In this document: in pieces, positions 5,649 through 11,985 of the stretch
Layout: each line of letters opens with the position of its first letter
Position numbering within the stretch: the stretch's first letter is position 1
From: JANXQG01 sp037147235
GTDB taxonomy: Bacteria > Planctomycetota > Planctomycetia > Pirellulales > Thermoguttaceae
Length of the DNA stretch: 11,985 nucleotides
Reading direction: 5' to 3'
NCBI GenBank assembly: GCA_037147235.1
Contig: JBAWVO010000205.1
Coordinates: 1 to 11,985, forward strand
Notes under the pieces: model-generated
Told to the model about the DNA's origin: nothing
The model's database searches: none
What the model saw: the letters and a program-made list of their open reading frames with translations, nothing else
Program-made: the position numbers and the translations under genes

Positions 5649-6527
5649 ATGGGATGCATCAGCAAGAAACTCACGACCAACTTCAAAACTTGGGGAAGCC
5701 AATTCCGCAAGGATATGGCAAAGGCGAGGAAATCGTTTTACATTCCCAAGACTGTGCATGACTTACAACCGCTGGTAGAGAATGGCTACGATCCGCTCCA
5801 TGCGGTCTATATCGCCGTGCAGAACACCACATCGGTCTTTGCCGAATGTGTATCTGTTCTGCCCGAACTGAAGGCGTACTGCAAGGTTGTGACAGCCGCC
5901 GAGGATGAATACATGCCTGATGGGCCCCCCATGAGTCCATTGACCCGCAGTTTTTTTACCACATGGGCGTTTTTCGACCTTCGTTTTGGCAGCGACCACG
6001 AAACCCTCGGCACCTGCCTGCTCGATCTCGCTGACCAATTAGGCATCGACCCCAGCATGGCCGAGGCCATCCGGCAATTTCAGCAGTCCCGCATGGGTAT
6101 TTATGAGCATTGTGGCACGGTGGGCAAGCAAATCCAATTCGAGGAATTGGTCACGGGCCGGAAACTGGTTGGCATCTGCTCCTCGGGCTACACGGGCAAC
6201 CCAGGCGAACTCTGGTGTGTTCGACTTTGCCCACCGCTGGCAGACTTGGCAGACTATCATGTGGCCGTAACCACGCCTTACATCCTGACTACGGCAACGA
6301 AAACGGACTGGGCGGCCTATCTCAACCGGGCCATGCTCAATCTGGAAGTGCAGGGTGAAGGGCAACGACTCTACGAACTGCTGAAATATGGTTCGTGGAC
6401 GCATCACTGGAACGAGTTCGTGTTCCTGGCTTTTCACCATGCCCAGTACGACGCGATCTTCCTGACAGGCATCCCTGACGTGAAGGGCAGCCTGCCTCAT
6501 GCTTCGAAAGGACGACGAAAGAAATGA
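5649..6527 (+). CDS. Conserved planctomycete-type hypothetical protein
   Basis: The 292-aa soluble product lacks a signal peptide and recognisable catalytic motifs. The first 35 residues are basic. The rest is a mixed alpha/beta sequence with the blocks GIYEHCGTVG, ELVTGRKLVGICSSGY, GELWCVRLCPPLADLADYHVAVTTPY and WNEFVFLAFHHAQYDAIFL. I recall proteins with these blocks as a recurring family of unknown function in planctomycetes. I chose ATG 5649 over the upstream in-frame TTG 5634 because the ribosome-binding site GGAAAGGA (5636-5643) lies 5 nt before ATG and would be inside the longer ORF. It starts 22 nt after recD2, and its stop overlaps the next ATG (ATGA), so it is translationally coupled to the pRiA4b-like gene. 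Co-location with recD2 does not by itself show a repair role. Confidence 0.8.
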   Translation: MGCISKKLTTNFKTWGSQFRKDMAKARKSFYIPKTVHDLQPLVENGYDPLHAVYIAVQNTTSVFAECVSVLPELKAYCKVVTAAEDEYMPDGPPMSPLTRSFFTTWAFFDLRFGSDHETLGTCLLDLADQLGIDPSMAEAIRQFQQSRMGIYEHCGTVGKQIQFEELVTGRKLVGICSSGYTGNPGELWCVRLCPPLADLADYHVAVTTPYILTTATKTDWAAYLNRAMLNLEVQGEGQRLYELLKYGSWTHHWNEFVFLAFHHAQYDAIFLTGIPDVKGSLPHASKGRRKK

Positions 6528-7522
6528 AGGCACCAAAGAAGCCAAAGGCCAACGATCCTGGGAAGGCCAAAGCGATTTCCGATCAAGCTGTGGAAATCGC
6601 TGAATGGGTCGCCCTAGCACTTGCTGGAGCGGAGAAAATGGGAATCATGAAAAAGCCACTGGCACATTTACTCTTGTCACCTGCTGATCGTGCAGTCCTT
6701 CGGCTTGTTCCTGATTTTTCAACAACGAGCAAAAAGAAACTCACCAAAAGCGATTCAGAATATACCTTTGCCGAAGTTGCTGGAATGGCAATGGCACTTG
6801 CCGAAACGCTACCAGACTGTGATGAGATGAAACAAGTGGTGACATTGCTTGTCACTCGACATTTAATGGAACATTTACAATTGGCGTTTGGACCAGCACA
6901 ACCGAAAGGCAAAGCCCCGAAACCCTCCAAGCAAAAACCGCCAACTGGGCAAGTCTTTCAATTCAAGATCATGCTGAAGGATGTTGAACCTCCAATCTGG
7001 CGACGAATCCAGACCAAGGACTGCACGCTGGACAAACTGCATGAACACATCCAGACGGCGATGGGCTGGACGAACTCACATTTGCACCAATTCAAGATCG
7101 ACGGCGTTATTTACGGCGATCCCCAGTTGCTTTATGAGGGCTGGGAAGGTGAAATACCACCCGTGAACTCACTCCGCACGAAACTCAGTAAGATCATTCC
7201 CAAGGACGGCAAGCGTTTTCATTTCGAGTACGAATACGACTTTGGCGACGGCTGGGAGCATGAGATTCTCTTCGAGGGATTCTTGTCTGCCGAGAAGGGA
7301 GCCCGTTATCCGTTGTGCCTGGAGGGCGAAAGGGCCTGTCCGCCTGAAGATGTCGGCGGCAGCTACGGCTACCCAGAGTATTTGGAGGCAGTGTCGAACC
7401 CCAAGCACAAACGGCACAAGGAATTCATTAGATGGAACGGCCTTTTTGATCCCGAGAAGTTCGACGCCCCGGCCGCCACCAAGGAAATGCGAAAGGGCGT
7501 TTTCGATTGGAGGAACGAGTAG
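6524..7522 (+). CDS. Plasmid pRiA4b ORF-3-like family protein
   Basis: A 332-aa protein in two parts. The N-terminal part (about 1-125) is helical, starts with a Lys/Pro-rich tail and is unassigned. A Lys/Pro-rich linker (about 126-143) follows. The C-terminal part (about 144-325) is a pRiA4b ORF-3-like domain with FKIMLKDVEPPIWRRI, the helix LDKLHEHIQTAMGWTNSHLHQF, YEYDFGDGWEHEI from residue 236, and then CLEGERACPPEDVGG and FDPEKFD. The family is named from an Agrobacterium plasmid ORF, is frequent on mobile DNA and in accessory regions, and has no firmly established biochemical function. The start overlaps the previous stop by 4 nt. The following gene lies 76 nt downstream with its own ribosome-binding site. 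Confidence 0.9.
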   Translation: MKAPKKPKANDPGKAKAISDQAVEIAEWVALALAGAEKMGIMKKPLAHLLLSPADRAVLRLVPDFSTTSKKKLTKSDSEYTFAEVAGMAMALAETLPDCDEMKQVVTLLVTRHLMEHLQLAFGPAQPKGKAPKPSKQKPPTGQVFQFKIMLKDVEPPIWRRIQTKDCTLDKLHEHIQTAMGWTNSHLHQFKIDGVIYGDPQLLYEGWEGEIPPVNSLRTKLSKIIPKDGKRFHFEYEYDFGDGWEHEILFEGFLSAEKGARYPLCLEGERACPPEDVGGSYGYPEYLEAVSNPKHKRHKEFIRWNGLFDPEKFDAPAATKEMRKGVFDWRNE

Positions 7523-7598
7523 TGAATATGATTGACGCAACAATTCATGGCTGTCCATTAGCCAAAGGCAGGTAGCACCAAGGTTAAGGAGTTATTTC

Positions 7599-7901
7599 AT
7601 GCACACCAAAATCGAATTGCCCAAGGCGTTTTCCGTGCGGGACGAACATGAGTTCCACCCCATTCAGCACTTGATGGCTCGGTTGAACCCGATGCTCCTG
7701 GTCAAGCAGGTGGCAACCGGCGTTCATGTGGACGGCGGCGGAACCGTGTTCTGGGGCATTGTCTACCAGAATGGCGATCCGCCGAGTAAGTTGAAGGTGG
7801 AGCAAGCCTTGCGGGAAGCTGGTTGCGACTTCGCACACAATGTTTTGACCCAGGTGGCATTCGTTTGGACGGATCATGTGGGCGAAGATGGGAAAGGGTG
7901 A
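7599..7901 (+). CDS. Hypothetical protein (100 aa)
   Basis: A small soluble protein without signal peptide or cysteine motif; it has a single cysteine (CDFAHN). Visible segments are HEFHPIQHLMARLNP, a Gly-rich turn VHVDGGGTVFWGIVYQNGD and a helix KLKVEQALREAGC. AAGGAG at 7586-7591, 7 nt upstream, clearly supports ATG 7599. Its TGA overlaps a GTG start of the large exported protein (GTGA at 7898-7901), so the two may be translationally coupled. I do not recognise a family. Confidence 0.7.
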   Translation: MHTKIELPKAFSVRDEHEFHPIQHLMARLNPMLLVKQVATGVHVDGGGTVFWGIVYQNGDPPSKLKVEQALREAGCDFAHNVLTQVAFVWTDHVGEDGKG

Positions 7902-10339
7902 AGCAATTGAAACGGCTTGCAGTTTTCTTTTTGTGCATTCTGGCTGGGCAATCGCACCTTGCGCAGGCTGCCGAATCAACTGCCCTATCAAGGAAGAGCG
8001 GGGTCAAGTTGACCGGCCAGACGATCCGGCTGTCATTGCACGGTGACGGTACTGTAGCGGACTTCGACATCCTTCGTGGGGGACGGTGGGATGCAGTTGG
8101 TTTTCGACAAGACGGCTATGCTGGGCCTGCCTGGATCGTGGAGGAAAAGGGGCAAGTCAGGAGGATACCGTTGGAAAGGAAGGCCGCTGCCGTCTACGAA
8201 CACACCCAGGACGGCATGACGTTTCGGCTGGCGTATGCGATCATTGGCGAGAAGCTGGCAATGACTGCGACCCTCCACAACGGCGGCCACACTCCGTTCG
8301 GCCCGGAACGAGCCGGTATACGTCTTGGCTTGGATTGTGCCCAATCGAAGTATCCCGAATGGCGGCGGGTCTTCTTTCCAACCCTGCTGCGGTGCGAACA
8401 AACCCATTTCTGGGGTTGTTTCATGAATCCAACTGGCAACATTCTCGGCATCTGCTCGCCCGATCCAATTGCCTCCTGGCACAACGACTACAAGCAACTG
8501 GGGCACCTGATTTTTACCTCAACGATTGATCTTCTTAATCGCGGTCCGTTGCCCCAGCGTCATCCCCAGGCACTCAACACGATTCGGCCCGGCGAGACAC
8601 GTTCCTGGACGATTTACTTGGAGGATATTCCCAGCCTCAATGATGTGAAACGAAGTTTGAGCGATACGACCCACGCACCGATGATCGAGGCTGACCGCTA
8701 TACAGTGACTTCAAGCGAGGCAATTCGGCTAGCGATTTGGTCGGAACCGCCTTGCCGGATTGAGGCCGTCCTGCCAAGTGGCGATACCAGGAGTATCGAG
8801 GCTCGGGGGCAAGGGAAAGGCATTTATGAAGCGACTTACAACCCGGAAGGCCGACCGGGGCTTCACACGATCCGTGTTCGAGCCGGAAACGAAAAAATCA
8901 GTGAGGCCACACTAAGCGTGCGTCATCCCTGGTCATGGTACTTACAGCAGGCACGCAAGGAAGCCATCGCAAAGCCCCAGAAGGGGTCTTCCCATGCCGA
9001 GACTTGGATGGGACTCTATAGCGGTTTCCTGGCGAGGCGGCACTTCCCTAAAAAGGTGGTTGATTCCCAGATCGCCTGCAAGTTCGATGAGATATTCCCG
9101 CTCATGTACGACAAGACCACAGGCCGCCCCTTGGCCACGGGACCGGCTGGCGATTCCGTCAACCGCATTCAGAATCACGCCCTCATGGCGGGCCTGCTGG
9201 CGGCGAAGTACCGGGTAACCAAGGACGTTCATGATCTGGAGATGGCATCATCACTGGCGGACTTCATGCTTACCTGCCAGTCCGCCGACGGTGCCTACCG
9301 GAACGGTCACACACACTACACTTCGGTAACCTACTGTGCCAAGTCCATCATGGAGGTCATGGCCGAGGAGCATAAGTTGGCTTCGACCAGCCTGGTATGG
9401 AAGGAAAAGTTCGACCGGCATTACGAATCGGTGAAGCGTGCCATCGATGAGTTGGCTCACAGCCTGGACAACATCCAGACCGAGGGCGAGATGACCTTCG
9501 AGGATGGGATGATCGCTTGCAGCTACACGCAGTTGGGGCTATTCGCCCTCAAGCAGACCGATCCGATACTCCGCAAGAAGTACCTCGACTCTGCTCTATT
9601 CCTGAAGAACGGTCACCGATGCCTCTCGCAACTGCTGGTACCCGACAGTCGAATGAACGGTGGCAGTCTGCGATATTGGGAATCTCAATACGACGTTCTA
9701 CTGCGGCCCAACATGATGAATTCACCCCACGGATGGAGTGCGTGGCGAATTTACGGCTTATGGTACTTGTACTTGCTCACCGGGGAGGAGGATTATCTCC
9801 GGCAGGTTCAGAATGCGTTGGGGAGTTGTGTGCAGGTTGTTGCACCCGATAGCGGCGAGCTACAATGGGCCTTCGTGCCCGATCCGTACATTCGTGCATC
9901 GGTATTCGAGCCCGACCCGAAGCGACCCGGAAAAGGCCGCTCGGTTGGGCGAATCATTGGCGAGGCATACGTTCCCATGATTAGCGACTGGTATAAGGCT
10001 CCGTCGAACACCTGGGTAACGGGCTACTGGGGTGACGATGGGGGATGCTGTGACAACGATGTCCACGAAATCTTCAAGTGCCTGGAGGAAGTGGCCTTGA
10101 CCTCGGCCTACGTCGTAGAGCGGCCTAGTGGTGACATTGCGACGTGGAACTGTTCGGCCACAAATGAGCAAGGAATCACGGTGGTCACCCCAGCGGAGGA
10201 AGTCGTGTCACGTATTCACCTGAATCTCCGTACGCCCCATCAGATCGAAGTTCATTTTGGAAACAAGCAGGTTGTGAAGGGTAGATGGAATGGAATGAAT
10301 TGGATTGGACCTGGGGGTGTACCGGAGATACTGCGATAA
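7898..10339 (+). CDS. Large exported protein, probable alpha/alpha-toroid carbohydrate-active enzyme
   Basis: The frame is open from 7823, but a signal peptide starts later (KRLAVFFLCILAGQSHLAQA before AES), so translation probably begins at GTG 7898, forming a GTGA overlap with the previous stop. TTG 7907, 9 nt after GGAAAGG, is an equally tidy alternative. The 813-aa product has an N-terminal beta-rich part (about 30-350). The larger C-terminal part is helical, with repeated Tyr/Trp-rich helices such as QNHALMAGLLAAKYRV, RYWESQYDVL (from 592), NMMNSPHGWSAW (605-616) and GYWGDDGGCCDNDVHE (from 709). This resembles the alpha/alpha toroid (six-hairpin) fold of glycoside hydrolases and polysaccharide lyases; the exact family and substrate cannot be fixed by eye. 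Export to the periplasm or outside is expected. Finding it behind recD2 and cytosolic genes is unusual. Confidence 0.75.
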   Translation: MKQLKRLAVFFLCILAGQSHLAQAAESTALSRKSGVKLTGQTIRLSLHGDGTVADFDILRGGRWDAVGFRQDGYAGPAWIVEEKGQVRRIPLERKAAAVYEHTQDGMTFRLAYAIIGEKLAMTATLHNGGHTPFGPERAGIRLGLDCAQSKYPEWRRVFFPTLLRCEQTHFWGCFMNPTGNILGICSPDPIASWHNDYKQLGHLIFTSTIDLLNRGPLPQRHPQALNTIRPGETRSWTIYLEDIPSLNDVKRSLSDTTHAPMIEADRYTVTSSEAIRLAIWSEPPCRIEAVLPSGDTRSIEARGQGKGIYEATYNPEGRPGLHTIRVRAGNEKISEATLSVRHPWSWYLQQARKEAIAKPQKGSSHAETWMGLYSGFLARRHFPKKVVDSQIACKFDEIFPLMYDKTTGRPLATGPAGDSVNRIQNHALMAGLLAAKYRVTKDVHDLEMASSLADFMLTCQSADGAYRNGHTHYTSVTYCAKSIMEVMAEEHKLASTSLVWKEKFDRHYESVKRAIDELAHSLDNIQTEGEMTFEDGMIACSYTQLGLFALKQTDPILRKKYLDSALFLKNGHRCLSQLLVPDSRMNGGSLRYWESQYDVLLRPNMMNSPHGWSAWRIYGLWYLYLLTGEEDYLRQVQNALGSCVQVVAPDSGELQWAFVPDPYIRASVFEPDPKRPGKGRSVGRIIGEAYVPMISDWYKAPSNTWVTGYWGDDGGCCDNDVHEIFKCLEEVALTSAYVVERPSGDIATWNCSATNEQGITVVTPAEEVVSRIHLNLRTPHQIEVHFGNKQVVKGRWNGMNWIGPGGVPEILR

Positions 10340-10427
10340 TGATCGACTGTGATGCCTTTGAGGAAGGCTATGACTTTACTGGGATGGCGTAGACCAAGAG
10401 GATATTAACGAACACGAGGGACTCCCG

Positions 10428-10754
10428 ATGAAGGCCGACAATCTGCTCGACAACCTGCCCACCCATCTTCCCGAAGAATTATTCACCACGATTCTTCAAG
10501 CCAACAACTTGCGGATCGAGCGGATCGTTTCCCACGGCCACGCTTCCCCACCTGGATTCTGGTACGATCAGGAGGAAAACGAGTTGGTCATCGTCTTGGA
10601 AGGCAGTGCCGCCGTACATTTCGAGGGCGATGCCGAGCCGGTGGAATTGCGGCGAGGCTCGTATCTGAACCTACCGGCCCATGCGAAACATCGAGTTGTC
10701 TGGACTGACCCGAACGAGAAGACGGTGTGGCTGGCGATTCATTACAAAGATTGA
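10428..10754 (+). CDS. Single-domain cupin protein
   Basis: A 108-aa protein with one cupin beta-barrel. A first-motif region holds H36-G-H38, with E49/E50/E52 and G59 in EENELVIVLEGSA. A second-motif region comprises RRGSYLNLPAHAKHRV, with G77, P83, H85 and H88, and ends WLAIHY. The metal ligands of canonical cupins (HxH, E, H) have plausible equivalents, but HxH lies further from the Glu than usual, so metal binding is not certain. Small cupins of this type are cytosolic and are often annotated as cupin 2 or phosphoribosylaminoimidazole-like proteins without known substrate. GAGGGA at 10416-10421, 6 nt before ATG, supports the start. It lies 88 nt after the exported enzyme; the gap contains only a weak GCCTT/AAGGC hairpin without a T-tract. 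Confidence 0.85.
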   Translation: MKADNLLDNLPTHLPEELFTTILQANNLRIERIVSHGHASPPGFWYDQEENELVIVLEGSAAVHFEGDAEPVELRRGSYLNLPAHAKHRVVWTDPNEKTVWLAIHYKD

Positions 10755-10796
10755 TGTGGATGCTGCTCAGTTGAATCGGAGGCACAATTCTGCTGC

Positions 10797-10943
10797 CTAC
10801 TTCCCCTTTATCACCATCACCAGCCCTTGAGCGACTGGCCTGGTGGTCGATGATTTCGTTCTGACGGCCATTTCCTGCAATTTTTGGTGAAGAGCCATAA
10901 GATTGGCTGGCTGCTCTTGAACAGTCTGTGAAGTGCATTTCAT
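10797..10943 (-). CDS. Possible small minus-strand gene (48 aa)
   Basis: Read on the minus strand, ATG at 10941-10943 opens a 48-codon frame ending in TAG at 10797-10799. It is preceded by AGAGG with a spacer of 7 nt, a good ribosome-binding site. The peptide begins MKCTSQTVQEQPANLM and continues with a helical, mixed-charge stretch and a basic C-terminus. It has no transmembrane segment and I do not recognise it. The frame also extends upstream to an ATG at 10985, but the internal start has the better Shine-Dalgarno. It would converge with the cupin gene and diverge from the exported Gly/Tyr-rich protein. Confidence 0.35.
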   Translation of the reverse strand: MKCTSQTVQEQPANLMALHQKLQEMAVRTKSSTTRPVAQGLVMVIKGK

Positions 10944-11213
10944 GGTGAATCCTCTGGGGTGAATCGGCAAAAATCTTATCGGCATGTCTCTCCGATGGCT
11001 TTGGGTGGGTCAATTACCACGGCAAAGTCTTCCAATCTCCCCGCATTTTGACGGAAATATCGTTAAAAACGGGCAGAGAAAGCGTCTGCAAGTTTATTAT
11101 GATGACCGTCTTTTCCACTTAAAAGCATTCAGGGTGAAAATGCCGGCTGATTATTGCTTTTTTTCCTGAGATTGATAGAATTCAGTCCAGTCGTTGGAAA
11201 TCTTGTGTCTTAA
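10944..11213. other. Gene-free upstream region of the Gly/Tyr-rich secreted protein
   Basis: No supported gene. A 61-codon + frame at 10984-11169 has no ribosome-binding site and unconvincing composition. The region becomes AT-richer from 11090 onward and includes TATTATGAT at 11095-11103 (possible -10) and a T-rich run near 11157-11164. It probably carries the promoter of the gene at 11228, but no convincing -35/-10 pair can be fixed. Confidence 0.3.
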
Positions 11214-11221
11214 AAGGAGGG
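11214..11221 (+). promoter_or_regulatory. Strong ribosome-binding site (AAGGAGGG)
   Basis: A near-perfect Shine-Dalgarno sequence, 6 nt before ATG 11228. It is stronger than any other in the window and fixes the start of the secreted protein, suggesting high translation. Confidence 0.8.
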
Positions 11222-11227
11222 TTTGCG

Positions 11228-11629
11228 ATGAATCTCAGGAAGGCTCTGCTGATCTGTGGTCTTGTCCTGGCTGTGGTTTCCATTTCGTGGCCTTCGGCTC
11301 AGGCGAGAAGAGTGAGAGTTGGAGTTGGGGTTGGGATCGGAGTTGGTGGGGTTGGGGTTGGTATCGGAGTTGGCGTCCCGGTCTATCGTCCGTATTCGCC
11401 CTATTATTCACCCTACTATTATCGTGGCTACTATCCCCGCCCATACAGGGTCAATTTTGCTCCCGCACCTGCGTATTATTATCCGCAACCAATCCCAGCG
11501 GCTCAACCGTATTACTCCAACTATCCGCCATCGTGGGCTGCACCAACGCTAGCACCGCAGCAGCCACAGATGACGCCTACGCCAGAGACTATTCCACCAC
11601 CACCCCAACCCGCGGGCACCGAGTTTTAG
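11228..11629 (+). CDS. Secreted Gly-Val / Pro-Tyr-rich low-complexity protein
   Basis: The 133-aa product begins with a clear signal peptide (MNLRK, hydrophobic core, SAQA before RRV at residue 27). A Gly/Val alternating stretch (29-50, repeats of VGVG and GIGV) follows, then a Tyr/Pro-rich stretch (about 53-100, with SPYYSPYYYRGYYPRPY) and a Pro/Gln/Thr-rich tail. There is no catalytic motif and no cysteine after cleavage. Such sequences are typical of disordered or fibrous cell-envelope proteins; planctomycetes encode many of this style, but no partner is known. It is monocistronic as far as visible and has the strongest ribosome-binding site in the window. No obvious hairpin terminator follows. 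Confidence 0.8.
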   Translation: MNLRKALLICGLVLAVVSISWPSAQARRVRVGVGVGIGVGGVGVGIGVGVPVYRPYSPYYSPYYYRGYYPRPYRVNFAPAPAYYYPQPIPAAQPYYSNYPPSWAAPTLAPQQPQMTPTPETIPPPPQPAGTEF

Positions 11630-11680
11630 CCGAACGGTTGAGACTGGGGAATGTACGTTGTCAGCGTCTTATTTCCCTAC

Positions 11681-11821
11681 TCAGCCTCCTCCACGCCGAC
11701 TGATTGACCCAATTACCGCCTTCGTCGCGCGCAGATAATCATCCGGTGCCAAAAGCATCTGCGTTCCTCTGACTCCCGGCGACACCGCTACCACGTCGAA
11801 TAATTGAATCCGTGTCGCCCC
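11681..11821 (-). pseudogene. Open frame continuing past the stop of the minus-strand gene
   Basis: On the minus strand, the frame of the gene entering from the right edge stays open after its TAG for 46 more codons. It reads GATRIQLFDVVAVSPGVRGT and then MLLAPDDYLRATKAVIGSIS, to TGA at 11681-11683. The sequence looks protein-like. It may be the end of a longer gene interrupted by a stop, a separate small ORF from ATG 11756-11758 (preceded by AGAGGA), or chance. Confidence 0.25.
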
Positions 11822-11985
11822 CTACACGATCTCCTTGATCTCCTGGGCCGCTGCTAAAGCTTCGGTCGCTTCCTTGACGCCTCCCATGAGCTTGAGGAAA
11901 GTCAGAGCCGCCTTGATCTCGGAAAGTCCGATGTTTCCCTTTGCGACAACCTTCTTCACCACCTGCCCCCGCTTGTTGTGGCTTG
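11822..11985 (-). CDS. C-terminal end of a minus-strand hypothetical protein (partial)
   Basis: Open from the right edge of the window to TAG at 11822-11824, giving 53 residues. They begin SHNKRGQVVKKVVAKGNI, continue through an amphipathic helical region with KLMGGVKEATEALAAA and end QEIKEIV. The pattern of a helix, then LMGGVKEA..AL, recalls the C-terminal helices of small planctomycete proteins with an N-terminal HTH-like domain; this is from memory and unverified. The N-terminal part is outside the window. It converges with the secreted protein gene at 11228. Confidence 0.55.
   Translation of the reverse strand, partial: SHNKRGQVVKKVVAKGNIGLSEIKAALTFLKLMGGVKEATEALAAAQEIKEIV

Noticed and set aside
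6039..6620. 193-codon open frame on the minus strand
   Set aside because: Opposite the conserved hypothetical gene and its ATGA junction with the next gene; no supporting features.
7823..7897. ATG 7823 as the start of the exported enzyme
   Set aside because: It would add 25 residues before the signal peptide and overlap the 100-aa gene by 79 nt; GTG 7898 or TTG 7907 place the signal peptide at the N-terminus.
10984..11169. 61-codon open frame on the + strand
   Set aside because: No Shine-Dalgarno, Trp/Phe-rich irregular composition, and it ends in the AT-rich promoter-like region of the next gene.

Overview
The window looks like a chromosomal stretch from a planctomycete, possibly Gemmata-like. 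This is inferred from the mix of families: stand-alone helicase-associated (HA) repeats, a SUI1/RecD2 pair, a pRiA4b ORF-3-like protein, a protein with the EHCGT / GELW / LADYHVA pattern that I associate with planctomycetes, and a secreted Gly-Val / Pro-Tyr protein. Most genes are on the + strand. I saw no rRNA, tRNA or CRISPR array.

Left part (about 1-2850): small, poorly known accessory genes. After a possible gene tail (1-84) and a short hypothetical ORF (283-483) come three genes: a two-repeat HA-domain protein (633-1085), a protein whose C-terminal layout resembles the AcrVA2-like family (1178-2068), and a four-cysteine Zn-ribbon-like protein (2101-2571). The first two are each preceded by a diverged copy of one module. 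It consists of a TATAAT box, then exactly 22 nt later an ATG opening a mini-ORF with related peptides (MKQVGSNSVAEKR... and MATKQAVPNSATER), then a shared block CTAATTCCGYGRCTGAAA. A 113-bp MITE-like element with perfect 26-bp inverted ends follows at 2619-2731, then a 37-aa very basic ORF.

Central part (3105-10339): a tightly packed run that is probably one or two operons. It holds a SUI1/eIF1-like factor with an N-terminal CxxC...CxC motif, RecD2 helicase, a conserved planctomycete-type hypothetical protein, a pRiA4b ORF-3-like protein (4-nt ATGA overlap), a 100-aa unknown protein, and a large exported protein, probably an alpha/alpha-toroid carbohydrate-active enzyme (4-nt GTGA overlap). 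A strong 16-bp hairpin lies inside codons 15-27 of recD2.

Right part (10340-11985): a single-domain cupin, a possible 48-aa gene on the minus strand, a secreted low-complexity Gly-Val then Pro/Tyr-rich protein with a strong ribosome-binding site, and the C-terminal end of a minus-strand protein entering from the right edge.

Points most worth checking are the paired promoter plus mini-ORF modules, the AcrVA2-like protein next to them, the recD2 hairpin and the MITE-like element. Family assignments rest on motif reading and memory of the families; no database search was run.
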